A DNA stretch of 64,000 bases from Rhodovastum sp963709085. GTDB taxonomy: Bacteria > Pseudomonadota > Alphaproteobacteria > Acetobacterales > Acetobacteraceae. Within the stretch, counting starts at the first letter, position 1; every line of letters begins with the position of its first letter. The notes under the pieces are model-generated. The model had not been told where the DNA came from, did not search any database, and saw nothing but the letters and a program-made list of their open reading frames with translations. A program made the position numbers and the translations under genes. Below are positions 1 to 9,818 of the stretch, piece by piece. The DNA is taken from contig CAVPVB010000024.1 of NCBI GenBank assembly GCA_963709085.1, forward strand, positions 620,001 to 684,000. Reading direction: 5' to 3'.

Positions 1-3000
1 CGTGAACGTGTCCAGCAAGGTGGAGTTGATCAGCCCGCCGAACAGCGCCACCGCCACCGGATGCAGGATCTCCGCCCCGGCCACGTCGGAGGCGAACAGC
101 AGCGGCACCAGCGCCGCCCCGGCGGCGGTCGCCGTCATCAGCACCGGGATCAGCCGTTCGTTCGATCCGCGCAGCACCAGCGCCCGCGTCGGCGGCACCC
201 CCTCGTGCAGGTGCAGGTTGATGAAATGGCTGACCTTCAGCAGCGAATTGCGCACCGCCACCCCGGTCACCGCGATGAAGCCGATGATGGCGGCGAGATT
301 GAGGTCGAGCCCGGCCAGCCAGACCGCCGTCACGCTGCCGACCAGCGCCAGCGGGATGTTGCCCATGATGATCAGGCTCAGCACCACCGAGCGGAAGCGT
401 TGCTGCAGCACCACGAAAATCAGCAGGATCGCCAGCGGACCGAGCACCGACAGCACCCGGCGCCCCTGCTCGCCGAGCTTGAAGTCGCCCTCCAGCGCCA
501 CCCGGAAGCCGACCGGCAGCTCCATGCGCGCCACGATTTCGCGCACCTGCGTCACCAGCTGGGCGGGGTCGCTCAGCCCGTCGAAATTCGCCATCACGGC
601 AATCCGCCGCACGCCGTCCTCGCGCCGGATACGGCTCGGCCCATAGGTCGAGGTCAGCGTGGCAAAGGAGGACAGCGGGATCGCCCCGGCCGGCGTATCG
701 ATGCGCAGCTGGCCGAGCGCCTCCAGCGTGCGGTCGGAATCGCCGAGCTGCAGGGTCACGTCGAAGCGCCGCCCGTTCTCGATGACCTGCGACACCGTGC
801 GCCCGTTCGCGAAACCGCTCAGCAGGTCGGTGAGTCTGCGCCGGGGTGATGCCGAACAGCTTGGCCCGGGCGTAATCGATGGCGATGCGCGCCTGCGGTG
901 AATAGGTCTGCTGCTCGACCTCCAGATCGACCAGCCCCTTCACCCGCGACATCTCCTCGCGCAGCCGGTAGGCCAGGGTGCGCAGCATCGGCAGGTCGGC
1001 GCCGAACAGCTTCACCACCACATCGCCGCGCACCATGTTGTCCTGCGCCTGGGTGCGGTCCATCAGGAACTGGGTGACGTTCAGATCGGCCGAGAAAATC
1101 GCCATGCGGTTGCGGATATCGGCCATCAGGTCGTGCAGGCTGCGGCCGTGGTCGAGTTGGATACGCAGTGGCATCTCGTTGTCGTTCACCGGGTCGATGT
1201 CGGAATCCGAGCTCAAACCGGCCGCTGCGCCGCGAGATCGCCTTCACCTCCGGCACCTGCATCAGGATCTGTTCGGCCATGCGGCCGACCCGGAACGATT
1301 CGCCGATCGACACGCCGGGGTTGAACAGCAGCGTGACGTAGACGTTGCCCTCGTTGAACTGCGGCAGGAACGAGCGCGGCAGGAACGGCACGCTGGCCAT
1401 CGACGCCGCCACCGCCAGCGCCGCCAGCGTCAGCGTGCTGCGCGGCCGGTCCAGCACCCAGGCCAGCACCCGCTCATTGCGCCGGCACAGCCAGCGCGCA
1501 AATAATCCGCCATGCGCCTGCTCCAGCGAGCGCATGCCGGGAAACAGGAAGGAGGCCAGCGCCGGCGTCACCGTGATCGACACCACCAGGCTGGTAAGGA
1601 TCGAAACGATATAGGCGATCGCCAGCGGGGCAAACATGCGGCCGGCCTGGCCCGGCATCGCCAGCAGCGGAATGAACACCAGCAGGATGATGACGGTGGC
1701 ATAGACGATGCCCGACCGCACCTCCTGCGAGGCCCGCGCGATCACCTTCATGCTCGGCTCGGGCCGCGCCAGCTTCAGGTTCTCCCCCAGCCGGCGCAGG
1801 ATGTTCTCGACATCGACCACCGAATCATCGACCAGCTCGCCCAGGCCGATGGCGATGCCGCCCAGGGTCATGGTGTTGATGGTCAGGCCCATCAGGCGGA
1901 ACACGATGGCGCTGACCAGCAGCGAGATCGGAATCGCCAGCAGCGAGATGGCCGTCGGGCGCACATTGGCCAGGAAGATGATCAGCACCACCGCGACGAT
2001 AATCACCGCATCGCGCAGCAGGGCGCCGACATTGCCGATCGCCTCCTTGATCATCTCGGCCTGGTTGTAGGAAATCTGGCCGAGCTTCACCCCCGCCGGG
2101 GCGCTGCGCTGCATCTCGTCCAGCACCGCGAGGATGTGGTCCGCCACCTGGACCGTGTTGGCGCTCGGCTGCTTGACGATCTCCAGATTGACCGACGGCA
2201 CCCCGTTGAAGCTGCCGTCGCCCCGCTTCGCCCGCGGGGCGAACGCCACCTCGCCGACCTGCCCCAGCAGCACCGGCACGCCGTCGCGGAAGGCCACCAC
2301 CAGATTGCGCATGTCGTCGAGGCTGCCGGCATGGCCGATGTTGCGGATGGCGAACTCGGTGCCGTGCACCTCGGCGAAGCCGCCGCTGGTGTTGCCGCCG
2401 AACGCCACCAGCGTGCGCTCCACATCGCCGAGGGTGATGCCCATGTGCTCCATCAGCATCGGGTTCGGCGTGAACCGGTAGGTCCGCACCTCGCCGCCGA
2501 TGGCGAACACCTCCGACACGCCCTCGATCGCCAGCAGCCGCGGGCGCAGCACCCAGTCGACATATTCCCGCAGCGCCATCGGGTTGGCGCCGCCGGTGAC
2601 CCCCATATGCATGATCAGCCCGGTCGCCGTCGCCATCGGCGCCAGGATCGGCACTACGCCGGCCGGCAGCTGTTCCGACAGCATCTGCAACCGCTCGCTC
2701 ACCAGCTGGCGGTTGCGGTAGGGATCGGTGCCCCACTCGAACAGGACCTGAACAAACGCCACCGCGGCGTTGGACGAGCCTGCGCACGCTGACCACGCCG
2801 GGCATGCCGTTCATCACCGCCTCGATCGGCATGGTGACGAGCTGCTCGACCTCCTCGGCCGCCAGCGTCCCCGCCTCGGCGGTGACGATCACCGAGGGCT
2901 GGCGCGTCTCCGGCAGCAGGTCGATCGGCATGTCGCGGGCCACCAGCGTGCCCCACACGATCAGCACGGCCGCCGCGACCAGCACGAAGACGCGATAGCG

Positions 3001-3030
3001 CAGGCTGAAGCCAACAATAGCCTGAAACAT
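1..3030 (-). CDS. RND heavy-metal-type efflux pump inner-membrane subunit (frameshifted, 3' end off window)
   Basis: Inner-membrane, proton-driven pump of the HME-RND (CusA/CzcA) family, expected to export a substrate through the adjacent periplasmic adaptor. The start at 3030 gives an N-terminal membrane span followed by MPIDLLPE. Later come the docking/pore domains, the TM4 stretch GIAIGLGELVDDSVVDVENI, and TM segments continuing to the window edge. The reading frame breaks near 2779, near 1215 and at 835; the three pieces join into one collinear protein, and the C terminus lies beyond position 1. The breaks at 2779 and 835 are each repaired by removing one base inside GAGCCTG and GAGTCTG, giving GAGCTG. 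It is the last gene of the adaptor operon. The substrate is unknown; metal specificity is only suggested by family. It could be a true pseudogene, but the pattern of breaks argues for sequence error. Confidence 0.8.
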
Positions 3031-3075
3031 GCTGCCCCGCTCAGCCCGGCCGGTGCTGGCTCGCCCGCGCGACCG

Positions 3076-3648
3076 TCAGAGCACCATCGCCGAACCGCCG
3101 CGCGCCGGCACCCGCCGCCGCCGGCCGAGCGTCAGCAGCATCACCGAGGCGGTGAGCGCGGCGCCGATGGCGCCCGATACCAGGGCGATGGCCCCATCGG
3201 TGCGCAGATCAAGGCGGAACGCCGGTGGCGCCTCCGGCGGCTGCACGTCGCCATAGGCGATCTCGGCGGTCGCATCGCCGGTACCGTCCTGCGATACCAG
3301 CGACACCAGGAAAGCATCCTGCATGCGGCCGTTGCGGTTGAACGGCGCCACGAACAGCCCGTCGGACACCCGCGTCAGCTTCAGGCGGGTGCCATCCGCG
3401 AGATCGACTGACAGCGCCGAATCGGCCAGCGGCGCATTGTCCTCCAGGCGGTCAACGAAGGCGTAAATCTTGTCGTTGGCGGCCACCAGGACCACGCTCG
3501 CCCCGCCGATCTCGACCGCGGTGCGCGGCGATGGCTGGGCCGCGTCATCACCGGCACGGGCCGGCAGCGCCCCCAGCAACAGCACCACAAGCATCGGCAC
3601 GACCGCCACGACATACCAACCGCGCGCCACGCCCACCAGCCTGTTCAT
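3076..3648 (-). CDS. Small exported, membrane-anchored protein of the RND operon
   Basis: Protein of about 190 residues between the adaptor and pump genes; not recognised as a named family. An N-terminal hydrophobic segment (VVAVVPMLVVLLLGALPARA) looks like a signal peptide. A predicted beta-rich periplasmic part follows, then a second hydrophobic stretch near the C terminus (IALVSGAIGAALTASVMLLTL) ending in a basic tail. The topology is therefore a periplasmic domain held by one or two spans. An ATG at 3666 is also possible; 3648 was chosen because AAGG lies about 9 bases upstream. The position 10-45 bases from both neighbours implies co-transcription and an accessory role in the pump. No catalytic motif is visible. 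Confidence 0.6.
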   Translation of the reverse strand: MNRLVGVARGWYVVAVVPMLVVLLLGALPARAGDDAAQPSPRTAVEIGGASVVLVAANDKIYAFVDRLEDNAPLADSALSVDLADGTRLKLTRVSDGLFVAPFNRNGRMQDAFLVSLVSQDGTGDATAEIAYGDVQPPEAPPAFRLDLRTDGAIALVSGAIGAALTASVMLLTLGRRRRVPARGGSAMVL

Positions 3649-3676
3649 TTCCCCTGACCTTGTCATTGTCGCCGCG

Positions 3677-5323
3677 TCATTGCAGCTGCGCCATCAATTT
3701 GGACCCACGCACAACCACGCGTGCGCCTTCGGCCAGTCCGTCGACCACCAGCACGGTCGCCCCGTCGATCCCCTGCGTGCGCACCGGATGCGGCAGGAAC
3801 ACCTCGGGCGCGGTCTGTTCCCAGACCTCCTCGACGCCGTCGGTGCCGATGGTCACGGCTTCGCGGCTCACCGGCAGACCGCGGCGCGACCGCACCTCGC
3901 TGCGCACGGTCACCGTCACCGGACGTCCCACCCGCAGCCCGGCCGGCGGCGACTGGATGCCAAACAAAATCGGCGTGGCCTGCTGCTTCAGCGCCAGGCC
4001 GCTGCCCACATAGGTCAGCCGCAGCATCTGCTTCTCGGGCGTCATGGCGCTGGCGGACTGCACCCGCGAGGCATCGGCCGCCGTCGCCGGATCGGGCGCC
4101 GTCGCTTCCACCCAGAGATCGTCCGGATCGACGATCTCGTAAACCACGTCGCCCGGATTGAGCACCTGCCCGGCCACGACCGTGGCCGCCGAGATCACCC
4201 CGGCGGTCGGCGCACGCAGCGCCTCGCGGGTCTGCAGCATCGGCAGCAGCGCCTCTCGCTGGCGGCGCAGCCCGGCCAGCGTCTGTTCGGCCTGGTAGAT
4301 TTTGCCGTCACGGAACGGCACGAAGCTGAAGGTCTTGATGATCTCCAGATTTTCCGTCTGCACCCGGATTTCGGTGGTCAGCCGCGCCACCTCGCGCCGC
4401 GTCTGCGACCGGTCGACCACGCCCACCGCCGGCGTCACCCAGCCGAGCAACTGCCCCTTTACCACCTTCTCGCCGAGCACCGGCATGCCGGTTTCGGGCG
4501 GCTCGAAGCGGCCGAGCTGGCTCGATTCCACGCGGCCATGCGTCTGCGCGTTCGGCACGATGCGGCCGGGCAGGTTCAGCGTCACCGGCACCTCGGCGAC
4601 CGCGGTGCGCACGGTGCGCACCTTGAACAGCCGCTGCAGCGTCTTCGGCACGAAGAACGAGCCGTCCGGCCGCCGCTCGCCGCGGTCATAGACGAAATTC
4701 GCCAGCAGCCCCGGATCGATGTCATCGTCGGTGGTCGAGGCCGCCGGCGCCTGGGCGGCTGATGTCTGGGGTGCCGGCGCCTGGGCGGCCGGGGCCGGGG
4801 CGGACGTGACCGGCGCCGCCGGCAGATCGTCCGGCTTCGCCGCCTCGGCCACGACCGCGGGGGCCGGCAGTTCCAGGTCAGGCACCACGTCGACGACCAC
4901 CGGCCGCCGGACCGGCGTATGGTTGTAGCCGAGCAGGTAGCTGAGTTCCCAGGCGGCCTGGCCCATCTTGCCGGGCAGCGCCGCCACCGCGCTGGCCGCG
5001 GTGTAAACCGCCCCGAGCACGCCACCCGTTGCTGATCCAGCCGCTGCCGGCCCACCCGTTGCCTGATCGGGCCGCGACGGCGGTGCGGATGCCGCCGGTT
5101 TCCCCGCCGCCAGGCCGGGGTCGTCAGCCGGCAGCTGGTCGAGCCAGTTCGCCGCCCGAACAGGACCCGGTCCGGCAACCGCGAGGGTGCAAGCCAGCAG
5201 GACCGCCGTCAGCCCAAAACCTGTTCCGCCGCCGCGCTCGCTGCTGCCCTTTATGGCGAAGCCCTCCCTGCCCCGGAAACGGGCGCCATCTGCGGCGCGA
5301 CCGGGGGCACTACCTGGGGCCAT
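3677..5323 (-). CDS. RND periplasmic adaptor (HlyD/CusB-like membrane fusion protein)
   Basis: Membrane fusion protein linking the RND pump to the outer membrane. After an exported N terminus (hydrophobic core GLTAVLLACTLAVAGPGPVRA) comes a long Pro/Ala-rich linker of roughly 150 residues. Then follow the typical CusB-type parts: a lipoyl half (LNLPGRIVPN, PPETGMPVLGEKVVKGQLLG), a short helical hairpin (EQTLAGLRRQREALL), the second lipoyl half (LRAPTAGVISAATVVAGQVL), and the beta-barrel and membrane-proximal domain. The start is uncertain: an ATG at 5323 lies inside the upstream gene (72-base overlap), and no ATG, GTG or TTG was found nearer the signal peptide. The extended linker before the lipoyl domain is longer than in ordinary CusB proteins. 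Confidence 0.78.
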   Translation of the reverse strand: MAPGSAPGRAADGARFRGREGFAIKGSSERGGGTGFGLTAVLLACTLAVAGPGPVRAANWLDQLPADDPGLAAGKPAASAPPSRPDQATGGPAAAGSATGGVLGAVYTAASAVAALPGKMGQAAWELSYLLGYNHTPVRRPVVVDVVPDLELPAPAVVAEAAKPDDLPAAPVTSAPAPAAQAPAPQTSAAQAPAASTTDDDIDPGLLANFVYDRGERRPDGSFFVPKTLQRLFKVRTVRTAVAEVPVTLNLPGRIVPNAQTHGRVESSQLGRFEPPETGMPVLGEKVVKGQLLGWVTPAVGVVDRSQTRREVARLTTEIRVQTENLEIIKTFSFVPFRDGKIYQAEQTLAGLRRQREALLPMLQTREALRAPTAGVISAATVVAGQVLNPGDVVYEIVDPDDLWVEATAPDPATAADASRVQSASAMTPEKQMLRLTYVGSGLALKQQATPILFGIQSPPAGLRVGRPVTVTVRSEVRSRRGLPVSREAVTIGTDGVEEVWEQTAPEVFLPHPVRTQGIDGATVLVVDGLAEGARVVVRGSKLMAQLQ

Positions 5324-6591
5324 GTCGGCGGCGTTACCTGGCTTGCCTCGTAGGCCGCCAGCGCACTCGCCAACACCGCCTGCCCGGCAATCACAGCGGC
5401 CGAGCGCTGCTTTGCCTGCGCCCCCCAGCGCTGCGCCAGGTCCGCCCATTCCGTATGCTCCAATGCATCAGCGACTTCGCTGAAACGTCCTTCGGCCGCC
5501 AGCGCGCGCAGCCGGTCCAGCGCTTCACGCTCGGGATTGGTGGCCCCCAGCCAGCCGCCCAGGCTGAGCCACGAAGCCTGCCCCCCGCCATGCGCCACGA
5601 TCGCCGCGTCCACCGCCTCGAAACCGATGCCCAGATCGCGGAAGGTCGGCACGCCGCCCTCCGAGCGCGACAACTGGTCGAGCGCCTGTTGCACCCGGGC
5701 GGGCAACGGACCGCTGCTGGCCAGCGCCGCCAGGTCGTCGTGCAACGGCGCCCCGGCATCGATGTCGCGACGCAACTGCCCGGCCGTGACCACCAGCCCG
5801 GTCGCGCGAACGCGCGCATCGAACGCGGCCACCTGCGCCTCCGCCCGGTCGAGCCGTTCGCCCACCCCGCCCAGCGCCTGCAACGCAACGTCCTGGGCGT
5901 GCGCGGCCGTGGCGGCGGCACGGGCGTCGTTGCGCGCCGCCGTGACCTCGGCCTTTTCGGTCTGAAATGCCGCGCCCAACGCCGACAGGCGCGCGCCCTG
6001 CTCGGCGGCGGTGTGGCGCACCCCGTCCAGTTCCAGCCGCAACGTGGCGATCAGTTCGGCCCGCACCGCCGCCAGCGCCGCAGCCTGCAACGACGTGTCA
6101 CCCCGCGGCGAGCCAGGCGCCTGGAAGGCTGGCGGCGCATAGGTCAGCCCCGCGGGCACAGGCTGCTCCGGGCTGGTGGCGGCTGGTGGCGGCGCCAGAT
6201 AGCGCAGCACGGCGCTGTCATCGCCCAGATATTGGCGGGCCAGATCAAATGCCTGCGGCCGCAGCGTCGGCGCCGTCAGCGCCACCCCGGCGCCGATCAG
6301 CGACAGCACGGCGCAGGCGGCGCTGAACACCCGGCCGCCCCGCCGCGCCCGCGCAACCTCGCGCGCGACCGGCGGTGAACCAGCGGCAGCCGGCGATGGC
6401 GATTGGGGCGGGGATGATGCCGGCTGGGTTGCCTCGGGAGAGGCGGCGGATGCGCCCGCATGCTGTTCGTCGCGTTGCTGTTCGTCGCGCCCTGGCGGCA
6501 GGGTGTCATCGGAGGAGGCATCGGCGCGGCCCGTGTCCCGGGCCAATGTTCTGCTGCCTGGCAACTCGATTAAAGACGCGGTGTCGGCCAT
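5251..6591 (-). CDS. Mitofilin-like membrane coiled-coil protein A
   Basis: Single-span inner-membrane protein of about 446 residues, first gene of the RND operon. It has a Pro/Ser-rich cytoplasmic N terminus, one membrane span (VFSAACAVLSLIGAGVALTA), then a long Ala/Glu/Arg-rich coiled coil, and a helical C-terminal domain. The block LRRDIDAGAPLHDDLAAL followed by GVPTFRDL resembles the mitofilin-type C-terminal pattern of bacterial COG4223-like proteins, which organise or bridge membranes. Two relatives with the same layout occur at 14112 and 16397, where the corresponding block reads LRGATPFASDL then GVPTRADI. An ATG at 6702 is in frame, but 6591 (MADTASL) better fits the family. Assignment rests on architecture and short motifs, not on a profile search. 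Confidence 0.6.
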   Translation of the reverse strand: MADTASLIELPGSRTLARDTGRADASSDDTLPPGRDEQQRDEQHAGASAASPEATQPASSPPQSPSPAAAGSPPVAREVARARRGGRVFSAACAVLSLIGAGVALTAPTLRPQAFDLARQYLGDDSAVLRYLAPPPAATSPEQPVPAGLTYAPPAFQAPGSPRGDTSLQAAALAAVRAELIATLRLELDGVRHTAAEQGARLSALGAAFQTEKAEVTAARNDARAAATAAHAQDVALQALGGVGERLDRAEAQVAAFDARVRATGLVVTAGQLRRDIDAGAPLHDDLAALASSGPLPARVQQALDQLSRSEGGVPTFRDLGIGFEAVDAAIVAHGGGQASWLSLGGWLGATNPEREALDRLRALAAEGRFSEVADALEHTEWADLAQRWGAQAKQRSAAVIAGQAVLASALAAYEASQVTPPTWPQVVPPVAPQMAPVSGAGRASP

Positions 6592-7072
6592 GAACCCTCC
6601 TCCGACCGGCCTGCGCCGGACCCCATAATCATCCGGCCCGCCCAAACCATGTCGCGGCGGTTCAGCGACGCCTGATGTCGCGTCGGGATCGCGTCCGACC
6701 ATAAGATCAGGCCCGATCCGGGGAATTATCCCACGTCCGGCAAAGTCCCACCCAATTTATCCGCTGATTGAACCGGCGTGTGAGGATAAACTCAGGGAGC
6801 CGGGAGCGTCAAGCACTCTGGTTGCAACCGGCAACCGACGGCGGCTGGCTCAAAGGAATCGCCCCGGCCAGGCTCGCCCGCAGTTCCCCGGTTTCGCCGG
6901 TCCGGGCGTCCGGTGTTTTGCGCTGCTCCACAGCGGGGCCGGCGCCGGCCGTTTTTTTGTGCGGATTTGCATCCGGCATGGGGTTAGGATAGGTGCTGCC
7001 CAGGCAGAGCGACAAGCGGCACTGTTGCGTTCTGCGACCTGGCGCACCCACAGGCGGATTCGGGCACGACAT
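6592..7072. promoter_or_regulatory. Divergent intergenic region between the RND operon and the DUF6524 pair
   Basis: About 480 bases without a convincing gene. It should carry the promoters for the minus-strand operon starting at 6591 and the plus-strand gene at 7073. It also contains a plus-strand intrinsic terminator structure at 6937-6958 that does not follow any visible gene. No specific promoter box was identified with confidence. Confidence 0.45.
6937..6958 (+). terminator. Orphan intrinsic terminator
   Basis: A perfect self-complementary GGCCGGCGCCGGCC is followed directly by G and seven T residues, the form of a rho-independent terminator reading on the plus strand. No plus-strand gene precedes it, so it may end a small RNA or an attenuated leader of the DUF6524 gene 115 bases downstream. 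Confidence 0.6.
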
Positions 7073-7504
7073 ATGTACGGAGCAGGCCAGCTCTTTGGCG
7101 TTTTCGCGCGCACGCTCACCGTGATGCTGCTGGTCTATGGCACCTACAATCCGGGCGGCTACTCCTATTACCACTGGGTCACCCAGGGCGGCACCGAGAC
7201 GCTGGCCTCCAAGGCGTGCGTCGGGCTGGTGATCGGTCTCGGCTTCATCATCGCCATCAATGCCACTGTCCGTTCGCTCGGCACGCTGCTGCTGCCGCCC
7301 GGGATCGCGCTGATCGTCGCGATCATCTGGATGCTGTCCGACTGGGGCTGGATCGACCTCGCCGACAGCCTGCAGCGCACCCTGGTGGCCGAGACCGCGA
7401 TTGTCGCGGTGCTTGCCGCCGGCCTGCCGTTCTCGCAGATCCGCTTCCGGCTCACGGGCCAGAAGGACTCCCGCACAATCAGCAATCCGCCGCTGTTCGG
7501 CTGA
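7073..7504 (+). CDS. DUF6524-family membrane protein, copy 1
   Basis: Protein of 143 residues with four predicted membrane spans and no soluble domain. The N-terminal part carries the motif TYNPGGYSYYHW just after the first span, matched by TWNPSGYCYLDW in the next gene; this N-P-x-G-Y signature is typical of DUF6524 proteins. The start at 7073 was chosen because translation upstream of it is arginine-rich and non-membrane-like. The second copy starts 40 bases downstream, so the two are probably co-transcribed. Function is unknown. The pair lies inside the envelope cluster, between the RND operon and the TPR/ABC operon. Confidence 0.75.
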   Translation: MYGAGQLFGVFARTLTVMLLVYGTYNPGGYSYYHWVTQGGTETLASKACVGLVIGLGFIIAINATVRSLGTLLLPPGIALIVAIIWMLSDWGWIDLADSLQRTLVAETAIVAVLAAGLPFSQIRFRLTGQKDSRTISNPPLFG

Positions 7505-7544
7505 TGCTGCGATCGCCTGACCGTTCCGCAGAGGAGCCCATGCC

Positions 7545-7946
7545 ATGACGATCGGTGGCATTCTGGCACGGCTGATGATGTGCCTGGCGCTGGTGTTCGG
7601 CACCTGGAACCCGAGCGGCTACTGCTATCTCGATTGGATCCGCAGCTCCGGCCCGTTGCTGGCCGAGAAGGCCGCCGCCACCTTCGTGATGGTGACGCTG
7701 TACCTGCTGTTCGTGCGCATCACCCAGGCATCGCTCGGCCGCCCCGGCATCGCCGCCAGCGTCGCGGTGATGCTGGCCGCCATATTCAGCCTGTCCGAGC
7801 TCGACGTGATCGATCTCGGACAGGCGCGCACCCGCACCTATCTGCTGCTGACCTGCCTGGCTTTGCTATTCGCCACCGGCATGCTGTGGTCGCTGTTCAA
7901 GGAACGCGCCCTGGGCCAGTCCAACTACCTGAACCCACCGCCCTGA
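7545..7946 (+). CDS. DUF6524-family membrane protein, copy 2
   Basis: Protein of 133 residues with four predicted spans, a paralogue of the preceding gene (shared N-P-x-G-Y motif and matching placement of spans). A short purine-rich stretch (AGAGGAG) about 8 bases before the ATG serves as ribosome binding site. It ends with a hydrophilic tail (KERALGQSNYLNPPP) that aligns with the tail of copy 1 (ending SRTISNPPLFG). Function is unknown. The tandem duplication, with divergence between copies, suggests a hetero-oligomeric membrane component rather than simple redundancy. Confidence 0.75.
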   Translation: MTIGGILARLMMCLALVFGTWNPSGYCYLDWIRSSGPLLAEKAAATFVMVTLYLLFVRITQASLGRPGIAASVAVMLAAIFSLSELDVIDLGQARTRTYLLLTCLALLFATGMLWSLFKERALGQSNYLNPPP

Positions 7947-7999
7947 TCTGTCCCCGGCGCCCCGATGGGGGGGCTGGGGGTTGAAGGTCCGTGGCTCAT

Positions 8000-8165
8000 G
8001 CGGGGCGTAGCCCCGCCCCCACCAGGGCTTTGCCCTGGACCCACCAAGGGCCAAGGCCCTTGGAACCCATTGATTTCTTCAGGAATGGGGTCAAGGGGGC
8101 CACCGTCGCGTCGAAGGCGCGCTACGCGCGCGGGGCGGGTCCAGGGCAGAGCCCTGGCCTTGCCT
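8000..8165. repeat. Dispersed palindromic intergenic repeat, copy 1
   Basis: Carries paired hairpin modules: CCAGGGCTTTGCCCTGG at the left and its partner GGGTCCAGGGCAGAGCC at the right. Between them are smaller palindromes and the phrase GGAATGGGGTCAAGGGG. Related copies lie near 24384, 33130, 43242, 48192 and 51252. It sits in the convergent gap after the DUF6524 pair. Confidence 0.8.
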
Positions 8166-8220
8166 TTAACTTATCTTCAGCGCCCTGGCTTATTCCTGCG
8201 CGTCCGGCGGGGGCCAGCAA

Positions 8221-8265
8221 AACAGTCAGACGGGCCACCGGCATGCGGTGGCCCGTCTGACTGTT
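8221..8265. terminator. Perfect 20-bp hairpin, likely bidirectional terminator
   Basis: A 20-base arm (8221-8240) and its exact complement (8246-8265) are separated by the five bases GCATG. It lies between genes that converge (ends at 7946 and 8327), where a bidirectional terminator is expected. A-rich bases flank the left arm, but no long T run follows. Confidence 0.6.
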
Positions 8266-8326
8266 CAAAGGCCGACAATCTTCAACCCGCCGGCCTGATC
8301 CCGGCCCCGCATCCGGGGCCGGTCGC

Positions 8327-9007
8327 TCAGTGGCCGTGCGCCTTGTGTTTCTTCTCACGGGGCGGCGGCGGCTGCGCATACAGCGCGAATGATCCGGTCG
8401 CGGCGGGCAACCGGGCGAAATAGGGCGGGTCGTTGTTGCGGAAATCCTGCAGCAGGGCGATCAGCAGCAGCAGCCACCACACGTTCAGCTGATTGAACAG
8501 CCAGATCAGCAGCAGCCCCGCATAGATCGCGCCGTAGATCGACACCACGAAGGTGGCCGCCTCGGTCAGCAGGAACAGTCCGGCATGCGCCACGCCGGCG
8601 CGCAGCAGCCCGGCCGACAGCCGCAGCAGCCAGATCGCCCCGGCCAGCGACAGCCACACGCGCAGATCGCGATCGGCGTCATCGGCCACCAGCCGTTCCG
8701 CCATCGCCGGTATACCGCGCGACGCCATCGCCGCGGCGCGCCGCAGGAAGGCGGTCGGCGTCAGGTCCCACACACCGCCCGGGGCCACCACCGCTTCGAA
8801 GGTGAAGGTGCCGGCCGGGATCACGTACACAAGGGCGGCGACGCCGATCATGACGCCGGCGATCAGCGTCGCATCGAGCAGGCCAAACGTGCCCCGCCAG
8901 TGCCGCGAGCTGAGGACCACCCATTGCCAGGCGACCAGCGGCAAAACGACGATCAGGCCGCTGAGCAGCACCCGGCCGATAACGCCGAGTACGTCGATTA
9001 CGTCCAT
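8327..9007 (-). CDS. Multi-span membrane protein, unknown
   Basis: Protein of 226 residues with an N-terminal span (VLLSGLIVVLPLVAWQWVV), a second span around residue 50, a more polar middle (residues about 85-110), and further spans to about residue 185. It ends in a cytoplasmic Pro/Lys/His-rich tail (QPPPPREKKHKAHGH). No family is recognised. It follows the gene ending at 9015 by only 7 bases, so the two form an operon transcribed away from the TPR/ABC operon. The His-rich tail is unusual and could bind metal, but this is conjecture. Confidence 0.65.
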   Translation of the reverse strand: MDVIDVLGVIGRVLLSGLIVVLPLVAWQWVVLSSRHWRGTFGLLDATLIAGVMIGVAALVYVIPAGTFTFEAVVAPGGVWDLTPTAFLRRAAAMASRGIPAMAERLVADDADRDLRVWLSLAGAIWLLRLSAGLLRAGVAHAGLFLLTEAATFVVSIYGAIYAGLLLIWLFNQLNVWWLLLLIALLQDFRNNDPPYFARLPAATGSFALYAQPPPPREKKHKAHGH

Positions 9008-9014
9008 GCGCGCC

Positions 9015-9566
9015 TCATCGGCGAAGATGCCTGTGTGCGCGCCGCCCCGGCGCGGTCGGTGTGCCGCCCAGGCGTCGCGCGGTCAGAACGTCGACCTGGG
9101 CGAACCATTTCTTCGACCAGAACAGCCCGGAGCGGCGCGGCCGCCAGCCGTTCTGCAGCATCAGACGCTTGAGTTGGCGCCGTGCCTCCTCCTCGCCGAT
9201 GTTCTTCTCAGTGAAATCGCGAAGGATCGCCGCGGTGGTCTCGAACTGCTCCTGCGAGATCGTGCCGCTTCTCCCGGCATGCCGGGCCATCATCTGTTCG
9301 ACCCAACGTCCTTCCTGGGATTCGAACACATAGCCGTTGTCTTCGGCAATTTTCCGCAACAGGCGTCGGGTGTCCTCGAGGGGGAAATCGAACCGCGTTA
9401 CCCCCTCCTCGAGCAGGCGAACCTCCTGCGCTTGGTTGATGTACTTGGTCTTCATGCCCGTGATCTTGACCAGGTCCGTGTATCGCCGAAGCAAGTCTTC
9501 ACTCGGACGCCTGGACGTATCGTCCGTGACGTTCAACGCCAAACCCCCGTCCTGAAAATCATGCAC
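9015..9566 (-). CDS. Soluble hypothetical protein with basic tail
   Basis: Predicted cytosolic, mostly helical, highly charged protein of 183 residues; no signal peptide or membrane span. Notable stretches are LLRRYTDLVKITGMKTKYIN near residue 25 and an arginine-rich C terminus (RRLGGTPTAPGRRAHRHLRR). No known domain is recognised. It starts 252 bases from the divergent TPR gene at 9819 and is followed after 7 bases by the membrane protein at 9007. A partner or regulator of that membrane protein is plausible from context only. Confidence 0.6.
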   Translation of the reverse strand: MHDFQDGGLALNVTDDTSRRPSEDLLRRYTDLVKITGMKTKYINQAQEVRLLEEGVTRFDFPLEDTRRLLRKIAEDNGYVFESQEGRWVEQMMARHAGRSGTISQEQFETTAAILRDFTEKNIGEEEARRQLKRLMLQNGWRPRRSGLFWSKKWFAQVDVLTARRLGGTPTAPGRRAHRHLRR

Positions 9567-9818
9567 GGGTTATAGGTGCGGGAGGCAACAGGTGTAAAGA
9601 CTTCCTCGCGCCCGGCATGCGTTTCCGCCATCCGCGTGCGTTCCCTTCCCGAACTAGTAAAGATGTTGGAAATCCTGACAAAAACCAAGGGATAAGTTCG
9701 TAACGGATCGTTGCTCTGGCCGGACCCTGTTCACCGCCGCCGCCGCCTGATAAACGTTATAAACAAGTGCCCTCACGCGACAGTGGCGGGCGCCGCGACA
9801 GCTTGGGGATCTGCCGCC

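Noticed and set aside
1..3030. Treating the RND pump as a decayed pseudogene
   Set aside because: The frames are collinear with no internal loss of conserved segments, and similar breaks occur in essential genes, so sequence error is the simpler explanation.
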